Shown: positions 1-11,174 of the stretch, piece by piece
Position numbering within the stretch: the first letter of the stretch is position 1
How the letters are laid out: each line of letters opens with the position of its first letter
Assembly (NCBI GenBank): GCA_008711295.1
Contig: VUYV01000069.1
Span: 1,627,545-1,691,544, forward strand
Direction of reading: 5' to 3'
Origin: Anarhynchus alexandrinus
Taxonomy: Eukaryota; Chordata; Aves; Charadriiformes; Charadriidae
Length of the DNA: 64,000 bases
Program-made: the position numbers and the translations under genes
Notes under the pieces: model-generated
The model's database searches: none
Told to the model about the DNA's origin: nothing
Seen by the model: the letters and a program-made list of their open reading frames with translations, nothing else

Positions 1-2230
1 TTGACCAAAAAAAAGGAGAATTCTTTACCCCCTATGTCTGTGAGATCCTGACCCTGAGGAAGTCACAAAACTTGAAATTTCAATGGACTAGTCTGTTTAC
101 CTAACTCCCACTTTTGCTTGTCCTGGCTTAGGTAAATCGTACTTGTACTACTTCAGTTGCATTTTGAAAGGGCAAAAATGACTAGGAACTGTAGAAAATG
201 CCTATCCCATTCTCACAAATCAATATAAACACTTTGGTAAAAAGCAGGGATTGGTAGTTTACATTAGGTCACTGGAACCTTGCTGACTTTTTTTGGAATT
301 TAAGCAGTTTCAAGAAACTGTTGGTTAAAATAAAGCAATATTATAGATCTTGCTTGTGTGACACTGCATGGCCATGAATGGAGAACTGGGATTAAAATAG
401 TTTCCATACTGAGTCAGCCTTAAAATAAGCGGGAACCTTTCAACAAATTGATTTGGGGTTGCCAATAATTCTCCGTAGTCCATTCTATTTTTGCAATTAT
501 ATGTGTTTGAATAAGACCTTTTCCAGCACAGATTTTGCTTTGACTTTATCCTCCTTGATCCTTCCACACACTATATTGATTAGCATGGCTTTTTCAGCCT
601 CTGCTTTGCACTGCTGTTTTTGTGCATCTAGTTACCTTAGCATATACTTTTGACAGTACTTCAAATTAGTTTATCTCCTGCATTTTACTTTGTATCCAAA
701 AAGTTATCATTTTCCTTATGATTAGTTTTGGACACAGTGTTTATAGGAATACATTGACTAGAAATAAGTAACTGACATTTCTGTTTCTTAAGAACCTGCA
801 TTTCCTTATTTACCATGTTATTTTAAGGTAGTTTCAGAAGCTAGTGATTTTTTTTTCATATATTGTCTTGGTTCATAGAGCATAGCATTTGGCAGAACTG
901 GATAAGAAGAGAAAGATATTTGGCTTCTTAAGTTTCCAAACAGAATTGTACATGACTTTTTATTCTATGTAAGGATAGTTTGCCGGTCTCTGGGGAAATA
1001 TTTTTTGTGTATGTGCTCTTGAAAATTATTGCTATCTTGATTGTGATTCGTCATAGAAGATCCTAGTGTTTCTGCTTTCTTAAGCAGCTTTGACTTCCTT
1101 CCTTGGCTGGAAGGTGCTTGACACCTTTACTTCAAGGTGTGGATATACCTGGTAGGCACCATTCCCAGGCAGTCAGGGAAGACAACGTCTCTGTGCTAAA
1201 GTATCTCCTATTGATTGCAGATATGATGTCTCAAACAAAAAGATCGAAGAACTTAACAAGACTTTCACAGTTACAGAGAAAAAAAATTTTACTTATAATT
1301 TTAAATGTGTACTGCAAAGAGGAAGTAAAAAACAGTTAAGCGCAGCTGAGACATGAAGAGTGAGATGTGGTTTCAGATTAAGATATCCTTACTTATCATG
1401 TATGTGTTGACATGTGAATAGGGTATCTGATGCCACCTTGTGCCGTCTTGACCAATTGTGCTATGGCAAAAGAGAACATTGTACGGCATATAGCTAGCAG
1501 TCATCTGGGTGACTGGGGGGTGTGTGGGGGGAGGAGAAATAAGTAAAAAAAAGAATATATTTAAGTGATCTGATAGAGTCTTTCATGAGATGAATTCAGT
1601 CTGTTTTCTAAGGATGGCATATAAGTGCGTTAACGAAGAAACCGTCCCTTTTGGTCCTGCACTTTGCTATCTCTTTCATTTACTCATATGCCTCTGCCTC
1701 TGCTCCAAATAAAGTATGAGTCCAACAGATTCCTTCCCTTTGTAATCCTGATTCAGCCTCAGGATAAACTGGGGGATAGTGGAACAGTTAAGTAATGGAC
1801 TCCATACATTGCACCTTCATACATAGTATGAGAAGGAAGAGATGAAAGGGAGGGGGATTAAGGTTGTATGTATAACATTATTTCTGGTATTCTGTACATG
1901 CTGTATCCTCACTAGTATTTTTAACTTAGTTTGGCTCATTGCAGTTAATCAGTGAAAAAAATACCCTGTGAAACAGCACCCTGCAATATTTGAGTGGCAG
2001 CAAAATATCCACGAGGTTAGCAGAAGATCCCTTGCCAGATCCCTGCCACTCCAAATAAATTAGTAGTAACAGCAGCAGGATGTCACCTACTACATGAGTC
2101 AGACTGTCCTTGGGCTCTACAGGTGGTTGTTACTCGTGGAGGAAGTAAAGAAAGGCAGAAACCATTGGTTTTGTTCCAGACTCTTGAATGAATGCTATTT
2201 TGTTGACAAAGAGCCTTCTGTCCATTCTCT
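1..2230. other. Anonymous AT-rich DNA
   Basis: No open frame here resembles a protein I know, and the longest are under 80 codons. Two G6 runs and one G3 run lie at 1507-1531. A short stretch at 22-57 resembles one at 3153-3186 (see findings). I see no mobile element, RNA gene or convincing promoter. Confidence 0.6.
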
Positions 2231-2878
2231 TTGATCTTGATCCTTTCATTGTGTATGCCTTTTACTTGTCTAGATACCACCAGGTCTTTCTTATATCATG
2301 AGTCCTTGGGTGTTTCCCTAGCTTCTTTTCCAGTTATTACATACCTGTCTCACATTTATTTCCACTTTTTCTCCCCAGTCCTTTTACTTCTGGTTCTATT
2401 GATGCCTTCATTTTGTCATTTCCTTTTCTCCTGGCTGTCTATTTTAGTTTATTTGCTGTCAGGCTCATCTGCCCTACAAGCTGATTTGTCTTCAGAGCTG
2501 TCTTTGCATCTCTATATTTTCCCTGCTCTACTCCATTCTGGTCCATTTTCAAATCTCGTTCAGTTCTCATCACTCCCACCTGATTATTGTCAATCACCGC
2601 TCCATTTACCTTATTCCATATCAGGTCCTTGGGGTCACAAAGCCCCAGTTTCCACTTCCTTACTCAGCCTTTTCTCTACACAGTCATTTGCCCCACCTCC
2701 AGGTACTTCTATAGCATACCTTTGGTCTTCTCACATGTCTTTTCCAACTGCCATTTTGTCATTGTCTATCTGCCCTTCAGGTATGGTCTTGTTCCATCTG
2801 TTCCAATTTCCACTTAATAACATGGGGTTTTTTTTGTTATTTAAGCAAAGCAAATTAGCTCCACTTTGCTCCAAATAA
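2231..2878 (+). other. Pyrimidine-rich block with a 215-codon open frame
   Basis: The plus strand is strongly C/T-rich and stays open for 215 codons from an ATG at 2231. The product would be very hydrophobic and rich in Leu, Ser, Phe and Pro, with no domain, motif or family I recognise. Stop codons need purines, so a pyrimidine-rich strand stays open by composition alone. A second open frame overlaps it at 2587-2817, which is typical of composition-driven openness. I do not call it a gene. A transcribed noncoding RNA or an old unclassified repeat remains possible. Confidence 0.4.
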
Positions 2879-4032
2879 TGACAACATTGGAAGACCACAA
2901 AAAACATAACCACCATATTGTAGTAAGAATAAATCAACTTATTTTCTGAAGCCTCATTGATTGGAATAGTTGTTTCAGCTGAAACTTTCAGACAGAGATA
3001 ATTTTCAGAGGAAAACTGAAGACAAAATTGCACGTTTGGCAGTTATAAGCAAACAAATAATTTTATTTTTTATTTTTAACTAGGTAAAGCAGACTTACAG
3101 GGAGAAGTTATAATTTCTTCCACATCTGCTCAGTCATAGATTTCCCAGGGGTTCTTTACCCCCATAGTGTGGGGCTCCTGACCCCAGCTCCATCATCTCA
3201 ACACTGAGAAGTGATGAGTTCCCAGCGGGACACTGTAAGGTTTCTTGTGTTCCACAGCGCATCATGACAGATGTGGGAATCTGAAGAAACCGCAGTAATG
3301 TGGTAAGGGAGACATTGTAGTAACAGTGTGGTTATGCCTGCACTTGAAGTAGTTGCAGAAAAAAAAAGGATAGCTCTGGATAGTATAAAATAAAGTATGA
3401 GTGTTAACATTAAGTAGCAAATATGAAATATTTTATTCACTGATTAATTTTTCTTATCTTAGAGAAGGTTGTTATACTAATGTCACTGTATCATTTCCCA
3501 TGGAATCTGTACACAGTGTGATTCTTGGATATGTATCTTCGGTTAAGTTTGCTTTGCAGCACTTGGTTTTATTTTATTTCAGAGGTTTTATTTGAATTTG
3601 TTTGTTAGTACCTTATACTACACTAGCAGACGTTATGAGACATTGTTTTTCACCAACATCTCTTTCATTAGAGAAAAGCAGACTGTTCTTTGTTTCTGCA
3701 ATTTCAGTTAATCCTGTACAGTTTCTCTGGATAAACTAGCAATATAATAATATCTGTGTATGAATGTTATACAAGCAACAGTGTCTCTCCAGAATCCTCA
3801 TCTGTTACTCATTTTCTTTTTGCAACTGAACACTTCAGTGCTGGTAGGTGGGCCACCTTCTTTGTATCTCTGGTGGACTGGAAAAACCTTCTACTCCTTT
3901 TAGCTTATTTTTCCCTTTGCTTTTCAAATGTAAATTGGAAATAAAGTTTTCCTCTTTCCTATACTTACATTTTCATTCCCCTAATTCTGACACTGGACAA
4001 GGTCATTGTCTTATTACCTCAGGGAAGCTTTT

Positions 4033-4072
4033 GGGTTTTTTGGGTTTTTTGGGATTTGGGTTTGGGTTGGGG
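4033..4072 (+). repeat. TTTGGG-like low-complexity tract with six G runs
   Basis: Runs of three or four G lie at 4033, 4042, 4051, 4058, 4064 and 4069, separated by short T-rich spacers of 2 to 6 bases. This fits the general pattern for an intramolecular G-quadruplex on the plus strand. It is a degenerate tract, not a true telomeric (TTAGGG) array. Confidence 0.75.
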
Positions 4073-5904
4073 TTTATTTTGGTCAGTTTTTTTCTATGAA
4101 ACACAAAGAGGGAAAAGAAACGGTTACTGAAATAACAATATTAAAATTTTATATCCAATGACCGGAGACTTTTCTTAACAGCTGTGCTACTATATCCAGG
4201 TTTTTGATTAACTGCTCTGTTTTTTTAATTCATCTGCCTCCATATTTCATAAAAATAATTTGCAAGGTTCTATTGACTCTCCCCACAGCGTCCATGAACA
4301 CTCTGTCCATGAGAAAATTATTCTCAGCTTGATTTTCCGCTCTGTTTTTGTTTATCCCTCAGAAGCAAGCTTCATACACAACAGAATGGCAGATAGAGCA
4401 TGTGGCAGACAGCTAATGACTCATAATGACAGACTCATAAACAAGCTAATGCATGCTAGGGAAGGCTTTTTTTTCTTCCAGAACACCCTACCAGAGGCAT
4501 GCCCTTCCCTGTCCTTTTGTTTTGTTGGGGTTATGTGTACAAAGTAGAGGAAAGATACTTTCATGGTTACTTAGTTTTTGAAATGTTTCCTTCAATTTTA
4601 AATGAACACGATACCTGGCATATTTGATCAAGAAAACAAAAAAGCGCTTTTGAGGTGTGAAGCCTCCCCTCCATCTGGAGTTTTGGTTGGTGGTGGAATA
4701 AACCAGCAGGAGAAATGGATCTCAGCCCTGCACAGACAGATCTGTGACAATCGCAGACTCCCTTTGAATCTCTTTTGGAAGGAAGAGCATAGCTGCAAGA
4801 ACACCTCACAGCTGTTGCACAAATATACATTATAGAACGATCTGCAGCTAACAAGTCCCAGTAATTCACGGCCCTATAGATGCACTGAACCAGCACTGCT
4901 CTTCATAGCGGATGGAAGAACTGTTGAATACGTTTGTTTTCCAGGCACTGACTATATTATTGTATATCATGAAGTATTAAATAGTTTGTGGCTGAGCACC
5001 AGACAGGAAGGCTGCCTATTTGCTTTGTTGTGCCTGCTGCAATCTGGAGTCCTCAGGAGGAAGGAAAAATTGCACCTCCCTAGGGTGTGATCACTTTGGT
5101 ACAAGCTGAATGGGCACTGGAAAGAAGCACCAGATGAAAAAGTGTGCCCAGCACAGGTAGAGTCATTAGCAAGAGAGATTTGTTTTCTTTTATTTTAATC
5201 TGTCTCCTCAGCAGAATTGATTGTTCCGTCTTTAAAAGCTTACTTTATTCTTTTGTGCTTGTGTTCTAGTAAAACATAAGTTTAGATATTGAGAAGATGA
5301 TTTTGTTAGTTTTAGTGTGTTCACTTTAATGAAAAACTGCAGGTATATCCACCTCAAAGCTTTGGCTCATTCAGGGTCCTCTCAAAGAAAGTTGTCTGGG
5401 TACAGAGAGCAGGGAAGCTTTTAATCAGCGATACAGGGACTTGTTTTTTCTGATAAAGAAGTGTTAGATACTGATAACTGGATCGATGGGCTTTCTTGGC
5501 ATGTTGTTTCCTTCAGTAGAGCTAATATCAGTAGCTGTCATTCAAAGGAACAGATGGAAGTTTGAGGATGATTTTGCAAATAAAACCCTCACTAAATTAA
5601 TCACGTTGAGACTTAACATCAAGTAACATAACTTCATGAGATTTGAGGTGAAAACATCCATGATTATACAAAAATATGACTTAATAAAGAGAACCAAATG
5701 GCACAAATGATTAATATAACTGTGTCCAAATACCTTTTTATCTCTTTGAACAAGAGGTATTATAGTATACACAGCCAGCTTTCCAATTCTTTGTATGTTG
5801 AGTATACAAGGGACAGCCAGATGCTTTATCATGTTCTTTTGCTGAGAGCCAAAGCTTTACAGAATTAAGCATTCAATGTCATGACAATAACCTTTGAGCT
5901 ACTC

Positions 5905-5920
5905 TTTTTTTTTTTTTTTT
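5905..5920 (+). repeat. T16 homopolymer
   Basis: An uninterrupted run of sixteen T followed by CCCC. It may be a reverse-oriented A tail, but no retrocopy is recognisable beside it. Confidence 0.85.
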
Positions 5921-6059
5921 CCCCTGAATGGAACAGTTGATCCTGCCTAAATAGTATCAGTTCTGTCTTACTTCGTTGGTGTTGTGACTGCAAATAAAAG
6001 ATGCTGAACTTCCTAGTAAAAGCCTTGAAGATGAAAATGTGCTAAGCTAGTGAAAAAAA

Positions 6060-6985
6060 AAAACAATTTAGAGGAATAAGAAAATTGAAGGAGGGCTACA
6101 GACAAGGGGAAAGAGGATGTTGTTTCTGGCTAAGCATGCAGGGAAGTCAAATTCATTGGAGATAAATGTGAAAGACAGTAGAGGAAGAAGGAGGAGCTGT
6201 ATAGGGGATAGAGGATTGTAATAGAAAACGGGAGAGGAAACAACTGTGCACAGTGCTGTTCAGCGGAGAAGGAATGTGTGGACAGAAATTAAAAGCAGAA
6301 AAAACCAGCGGAAACAGGAGACAAATATCCTAAAACCTACACCCAAAATTATGATCCAGATAGAGAGCATGAGAAAAAGAGCAGGCTCGGTAAGGAACAT
6401 CAGCTGAAGAGACAAGCAAAAGTACCAAAATATTTGGAGGCCACAAGACAGGAGGGAGCAAGACAGAATGTGGTGATGGTGGGCATGTGATGGCCATTTT
6501 AGAGACGTCAAGAAAAAAGGAGAGGAAGGACAGAGACATGGGGATGAGGTTCTGAGTGGTGACGGGAGGGAGGAGGTAATCACAGAATCACAGAATCACA
6601 GAATAGTCAGGGTTGGAAGGGACCTCTGGAGATCATCTAGTCCAACCCCCCCGCCAGAGCAGGGTCTCTGATGTGTGTGGATGATACACGGGATGGGGGA
6701 AGAAGAGAGCATCACAGTTGTGACAGATGTCACCAGAAGTATGAAAAGGATGTCAGATTTGTTTATGGAAGTCAAAATGTGTGTGCATGGGGTGGGGAGA
6801 AAGGGGATAGACCTGGGAATGTAAGAAAGCAAAGCTGGAAACAGTCCAACATGGAAGGGGAAACAATCAAGTTAGACAGTAGGAAGGAAGTAAGTATAAG
6901 GATACATGCAGGAAAGAGTTGTGCTGAGTGGCAGGTGATATGAGATGGAAAACCAAAGGAAGTATGTGAAAAGTGCTGTGAAAAT
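6060..6985. other. Purine-rich block split by a CR1 tail
   Basis: The plus strand is markedly A/G-rich on both sides of the CR1 fragment at 6579-6665, so the insertion probably landed in an existing purine-rich tract. Minus-strand open frames here (such as 6260-6583) are Ser/Leu/Pro-rich and explained by composition. I see no gene. Confidence 0.45.
6579..6665 (-). mobile_element. CR1 LINE, 3' tail fragment
   Basis: The end of a CR1 element in reverse orientation. Three copies of an ATCACAGA-type terminal repeat are followed by GGTTGGAAGGGACCTCTGG and the AGATCATCTAGTCCAACC block. Only about 85 bases remain, consistent with the severe 5' truncation usual for CR1. No coding sequence survives. 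Confidence 0.9.
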
Positions 6986-9061
6986 ACAGCTGTAGAGCTT
7001 TACCACACAAGCTTGCACTATCTCAACCTGCCATGGATGGGGAAAAAGATGACAAGTTAAGTTGGAGAACAGGAACACAGGCAGGGGAGTGCCCTGCTGC
7101 TCTCTCAGTTACCACCACACAACTCAGGAGACAAACAAATCCCATTCCACCATCACTGCTACCAATATCCTTAATCTCAGAGGACATTTCATGGTTGAAT
7201 GGCCTTATTTGCCTAAGAAAAGCCAATATTGAAGTCAATAAGTACGGTAAGACATTTTCTGCCAGTGATGGACAGATTTTTCCTTCGTGTCAGTTTGCAT
7301 TTATAAAAGAATAGGAGACATTAAGCCTCTGTCTACTTGTTTTTCTGTAAAGAGAAAAATGATGTGCTTTAAAAGGACACCTTAGAACACCACACATTTG
7401 AACTCCCATCTGTGTTTTGAAGTAGGTATTTGCAACCCTCACTCTTCCACCTTCCCTACCTCTGTCGCTTTCCGCTCAATCATATTAGCATTTTAACAAT
7501 GTACATTGACATTTAGAAAAATGCAGTTTTCATGCTGCTCTTTAATTTACACAGAGCAGACAGGGATAGGGATTAAACTGCAATATGCATTCTCACACAG
7601 TTTTCTTTCCGATGAAACAGTCTACACTTGCATGGAAACCATACAAATCAAACCCCCAATAAACCAGAAAACCATCTTTGGAGTTGGTAGTGCTATTCTC
7701 TCCCAGGGCTTACTTGATTAGTGCCAATATCTGGGTATGTCTGGGTGTAGCTGTATAAAAGCCTATATATCATAGCCTCTATGATATTTTTTAAAGAGAG
7801 AATTAGCATAGCACTGGCCTCATACTGTTTACAAATCAGCACACTGTGAGACTAAGTATCACCTTATATTATCCTGATTACTCTGTAGGATCTAAAGTCA
7901 GAAAAATAAGCACCAGCAAATGTGATTAAACATAAAACATCATCACTTTATCCTCACTTTATTTAAAACTCCTTTTGCACAGCAGATCAGGTGAAACATA
8001 GTGTAAAGTCAGATCCAAATAGCACGTGTTCAGCATGTAGAAGGATCAGAGCCACCCACATTACCCTAGTGAAATCCTGAATAAAAATATTTTGCACCAT
8101 TAAGCTAAACACACAATATTAAATAAATATAAAGACAGAAGAAAAAATTATACCTGTATAGCTATTCAAATTCTGCCTGCTATTACACTGAAAATCTTAA
8201 TACTGTCTCTTAGGAAACAGTCCCACAGCTTTCCATTTATGAGCATAAAACTGCTTTAGCAAGTTCATTGCTTATTCAGAATTTGAGGCTGCTGAGGCAG
8301 CAGGGGCTTGTGCACCTGGGGAGGCAGTTCTGCGGGATATTAGTCAAGTCTGTTACTACCTGTGACAATAGCACTATGTGAAGTGAGGCAGGGAGACTGC
8401 CTTTTCTGTACTTTTGGTGTATGCGTCCATACCTCTAACAAACAGAGATGAAAGGAACCTGCTTTCTCCCACAGAATAATAGTATTTGAAAAACATTCAG
8501 AACAAAAAATTTCTAAGAAACGGCAAGCTCAGGCTTTGAAATACTGGTTTCCTTGTGAACATGCATATGCTGACATTCTCTACCTGTATTTATGGGTGAA
8601 TGACCCATACATATAGACTGTTTCAGATACAGAAACATCGGGGTTTCCTTAGTTCGATCTAAGCATGTATTAGCAAGTCCTAAAGCAGATCAGGTGTGAG
8701 TTTGAGCACAGTCACTTTGTAAATATTAATAATGCTATTATCATTAAGTTATACAACCAAAGATGAAAAAAGCCACACGCACAAAAAGAACCAACACAAG
8801 CCCCTTAGTGGATTTAGATTATCCCCTCAGAAACAACCGAAATCTTTGAATTAATTCTCAGGAATTGAAGCCTGATATGCATATACCATTTTGTCCAAAA
8901 CTTTGTCTAGTTCAAGGATAAAAGAGCTCATTAGAACACATGAAAATTTTGCAATGGCTTTGGATTGGGTCCAAGGAATGAATTTTGTTGTCCTGGGCTA
9001 TTGATGTGCAGCTGTTCACAAATGCTAAATTTGGTTAAAAAAGCTATGCCTAAATAAGGAT
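6986..9061. other. Anonymous AT-rich DNA
   Basis: No gene, RNA gene or mobile element is recognised. Open frames at 7033-7314 and 7506-7721 resemble no family I know and show no splice-site context worth calling. Confidence 0.55.
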
Positions 9062-9143
9062 ATCACAGAATCACAGGAAGGTAGGGGTTGGAAGGGACCT
9101 CCGGAGATCATCTAGTCCAACCCCCCTGCCAAAGGAGATTCAC

Positions 9144-9575
9144 CTAGAGCAGGTTGCACAGGATTGCATCCTGGTGGGTTTTTAATATCTCCAGAGAAGG
9201 AGACTCCACAACCTCTCTGGGCAGCCTGTTCCAATGCTCTGCCACCCTCAAAGTAAAGAAGTTTTTCTTCATGTTCAGATGGAATTTCCTGTGTTCCAGT
9301 TTGTGCCCATTGCCCCTTGTCCTGTTGCTGGGCATTACTGAAAAGAGTCTGGTCCCATTCTCTTGACATTATCCCCTTAGACATTTATAAGCATTGATGA
9401 GATCCCCTCTCATTCTTCTCTTCTCCAGGCTAAACAGACACAGGTCTCTCAGCTTTTCCTCATAAGAGAAATGCTCCTGTCCCTTGATCATCTGCTGGAC
9501 ACTCTCCAGTAGTTCCTTGTCTTTCTTGAACTGGGTAGCCCAGAATTGGACACAATACTCCAGATGCGGCCTCAC
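9144..9575 (-). pseudogene. CR1 ORF2 C-terminal fragments (two frames)
   Basis: Two minus-strand pieces in different frames together represent the C-terminal part of CR1 ORF2 after the reverse transcriptase. The upstream piece (9369-9575) contains [11 protein letters not shown], a heptad-like LLESVQ stretch and [12 protein letters not shown]. The downstream piece (9144-9335) contains the [19 protein letters not shown] block that normally lies near the ORF2 C-terminus. The pieces are separated by a frameshift around 9340-9370. Neither has an independent start, and both are remnants of one inactivated ORF. Confidence 0.85.
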
Positions 9576-9803
9576 CAGGGCAGAGTAGAGGGGGAGGATG
9601 ACCTCCCTTTAAGTGCTGGCCACACTTGTTTTATTGCACCCCAGGAGACCATTTGCCTTCATGGCAACAAGGGCGCATTGCTGCCTCATGGTCAACTTGT
9701 TGTCCACCAGGACCTGCAGATCAACCCCTAACCTTTACTGATGCACGGGGTTATTCCTCCCCAGGTTCAGGACACTACACTTGCCCTTGTCGAACCTCAT
9801 TAT

Positions 9804-10181
9804 TTACCTCTCTGCCCAACTCTCCAGCCTGTCCAGGTCTTGCTGAATGGCAGCACAGCCTTCTGGTGTGTCAGCCACTCCTCCCAGCTTTGTTTCACCA
9901 GCAAACTTGCTGAGGGTATACTCTGTCCCCTCATCCAGGTTGCTGATGAATATGTTGAACACGACAGGGCCCAGTACTGACCCCTGGGGAACACCACTAG
10001 TTACAGGCCTCCAGCTAGACTCTGTGCTACTGACTACAAGCGTCTGAGCTCTACCATTCAGCCAGTTCTCAATCCACCTCACTGTCCAGTCATCTAGCCC
10101 ACGCTTCCTAAGCTTACCTATGAGGATGTTATGGGAGACAGTGTCAAAAGCCTTGCTGAAGTCAAGGTAGACAACATCCAC
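9804..10181 (-). pseudogene. CR1 ORF2 reverse-transcriptase core, inactivated
   Basis: A 125-residue open piece of the CR1 reverse transcriptase, which in a live element copies its own RNA at a nicked genomic target. Visible RT motifs in order: [11 protein letters not shown] (motif A, catalytic Asp, residues about 7-17), [11 protein letters not shown] (motif B, about 62-72), and motif C near residues 93-97, which reads FAGET where CR1 has FADDT. Loss of both motif C aspartates would abolish catalysis. The frame breaks at both ends, so the domain is also isolated from the rest of ORF2. The initial Met is internal, not a true start. Confidence 0.9.
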
Positions 10182-10400
10182 TGCTCTCCCCTCATCTACC
10201 CAGTCATGCCATCACAGAAGGCTATCAGATTGGCCAAGCATTATTTCCCCTTCGTGAATCCATGTTGACCACTCCCAATAACCTTCTTTTCCTCTACATG
10301 CTTAGAGATGACATCCAGAATGAGCTGTTCCATCACCTTTCCAGGGATGGATGTGAAGCTGACTAGCCTGTAGTTTCCTGGGTCCTCCTTTTTGCCCTTT

Positions 10401-11030
10401 TTAAGACTGGAGTGACATCGGCTTTCCTCCAGTCCTCAGGCACATTTCCTGTTCTCCATGACCTTTCAAAGATGATGGAGAGTGGCTTAGCAATAACACC
10501 TCCAGGACCCTCAGCACTTTTGGGTGCGTCCCATTAGGACCCATAGATTTGTGGGTGTCGAGTTTGCCTAAATGATTTCTAACCAAATCCTCCTCAACCG
10601 AGGGAAAGTCTTCCTTTCTCCAGACTTTTTCTCTTACCTCCAGAGTCTGGGATTCCTGAGGGTTGGCCTTAGCAGTAGGCTGAAGCAAAGAAGGCATTCG
10701 TTAACTCCACCTTCTCTGCATCCTCCATCACCAGGGCACCCACTTCATTCAGCAGCAGGCCCACATTTTCCCTAGTCTTCCTTTTTCTACTGATGTACTT
10801 GAAGAAGCTCTTGTTGTACTTGACATCCCTTGCCCAAGTGGGCCTTAGTCCTCGTTGTTGCATTCCTGCATACTCTGACTTTCCTATACTCCTCCCAAGT
10901 GGCCAGTCCCTTTTTGCACATTCTATAAACTTCCTTCTTCCATTTGCTCATTCTTCCTCCTTGCTCATCCATGCAAGTCTCCTGCTTCCTTTGATTGTTT
11001 TCTTACTTATAGGGGTACACCAATTGAGCT
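10401..11030 (-). pseudogene. CR1 ORF2 pre-RT region fragments
   Basis: Three overlapping minus-strand pieces in different frames represent the segment of CR1 ORF2 between endonuclease and RT. The 5'-most (10787-10972) carries MDEQGGRMSKWKKEVYRMC and GLATWEEYRK. The next (10669-10863) carries YISRKRKTRENVGLLLNEVG and ELTNAFFAS. The third (10401-10697) carries EEDLVRNHLGKLDTHKSMGP. The changes of frame show several small indels. A weak upstream trace, with SWLIFKHHFLQAQ in another frame, continues to about 11090. No endonuclease domain is present. Confidence 0.82.
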
Positions 11031-11174
11031 TGGAGGAAGTGGTGCTTGAATATTAACCAGCTGTCTTGGACCCCACTACCTTCTATAGCCCTAACACATG
11101 GGATTCCTCCAGGCAGGTCTTTGAAGAGCCTCAGTGCCCTTTAACAGAGTCACCCACTCCTAGCACTTGTCTTT

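Larger units (their letters stand above)
2879..6059. other. Anonymous AT-rich DNA
   Basis: No gene or mobile element is recognised. It holds the G-run cluster at 4033-4072 and a 16-base T run at 5905-5920. Open frames are short and show no family resemblance. The segment around 4380-4480 has higher sequence complexity but no feature I can name. Confidence 0.55.
9062..11165 (-). mobile_element. CR1 LINE, about 2.1 kb, 5'-truncated
   Basis: This is the longest CR1 copy in the window. The 3' end is at the left: ATCACAGA repeats, then the GGTTGGAAGGGACC tail. Reading leftward on the minus strand it covers part of ORF2, from the linker after the endonuclease through the reverse transcriptase to the C-terminal region. 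The left-to-right order of minus-strand pieces matches one continuous ORF2: C-terminal parts at 9144-9335 and 9369-9575, the RT core at 9804-10181, and upstream parts at 10401-10697, 10669-10863 and 10787-10972. Homology can be followed to about 11165 through shifted frames. The 5' edge is estimated. A second CR1 starts within about 15 bases on the opposite strand. The copy is dead. Confidence 0.92.

Noticed and set aside
2231..2878. 215-codon open frame as a membrane protein gene
   Set aside because: The openness is explained by pyrimidine-rich composition, another frame overlaps, and no domain, splice site or family resemblance is visible.
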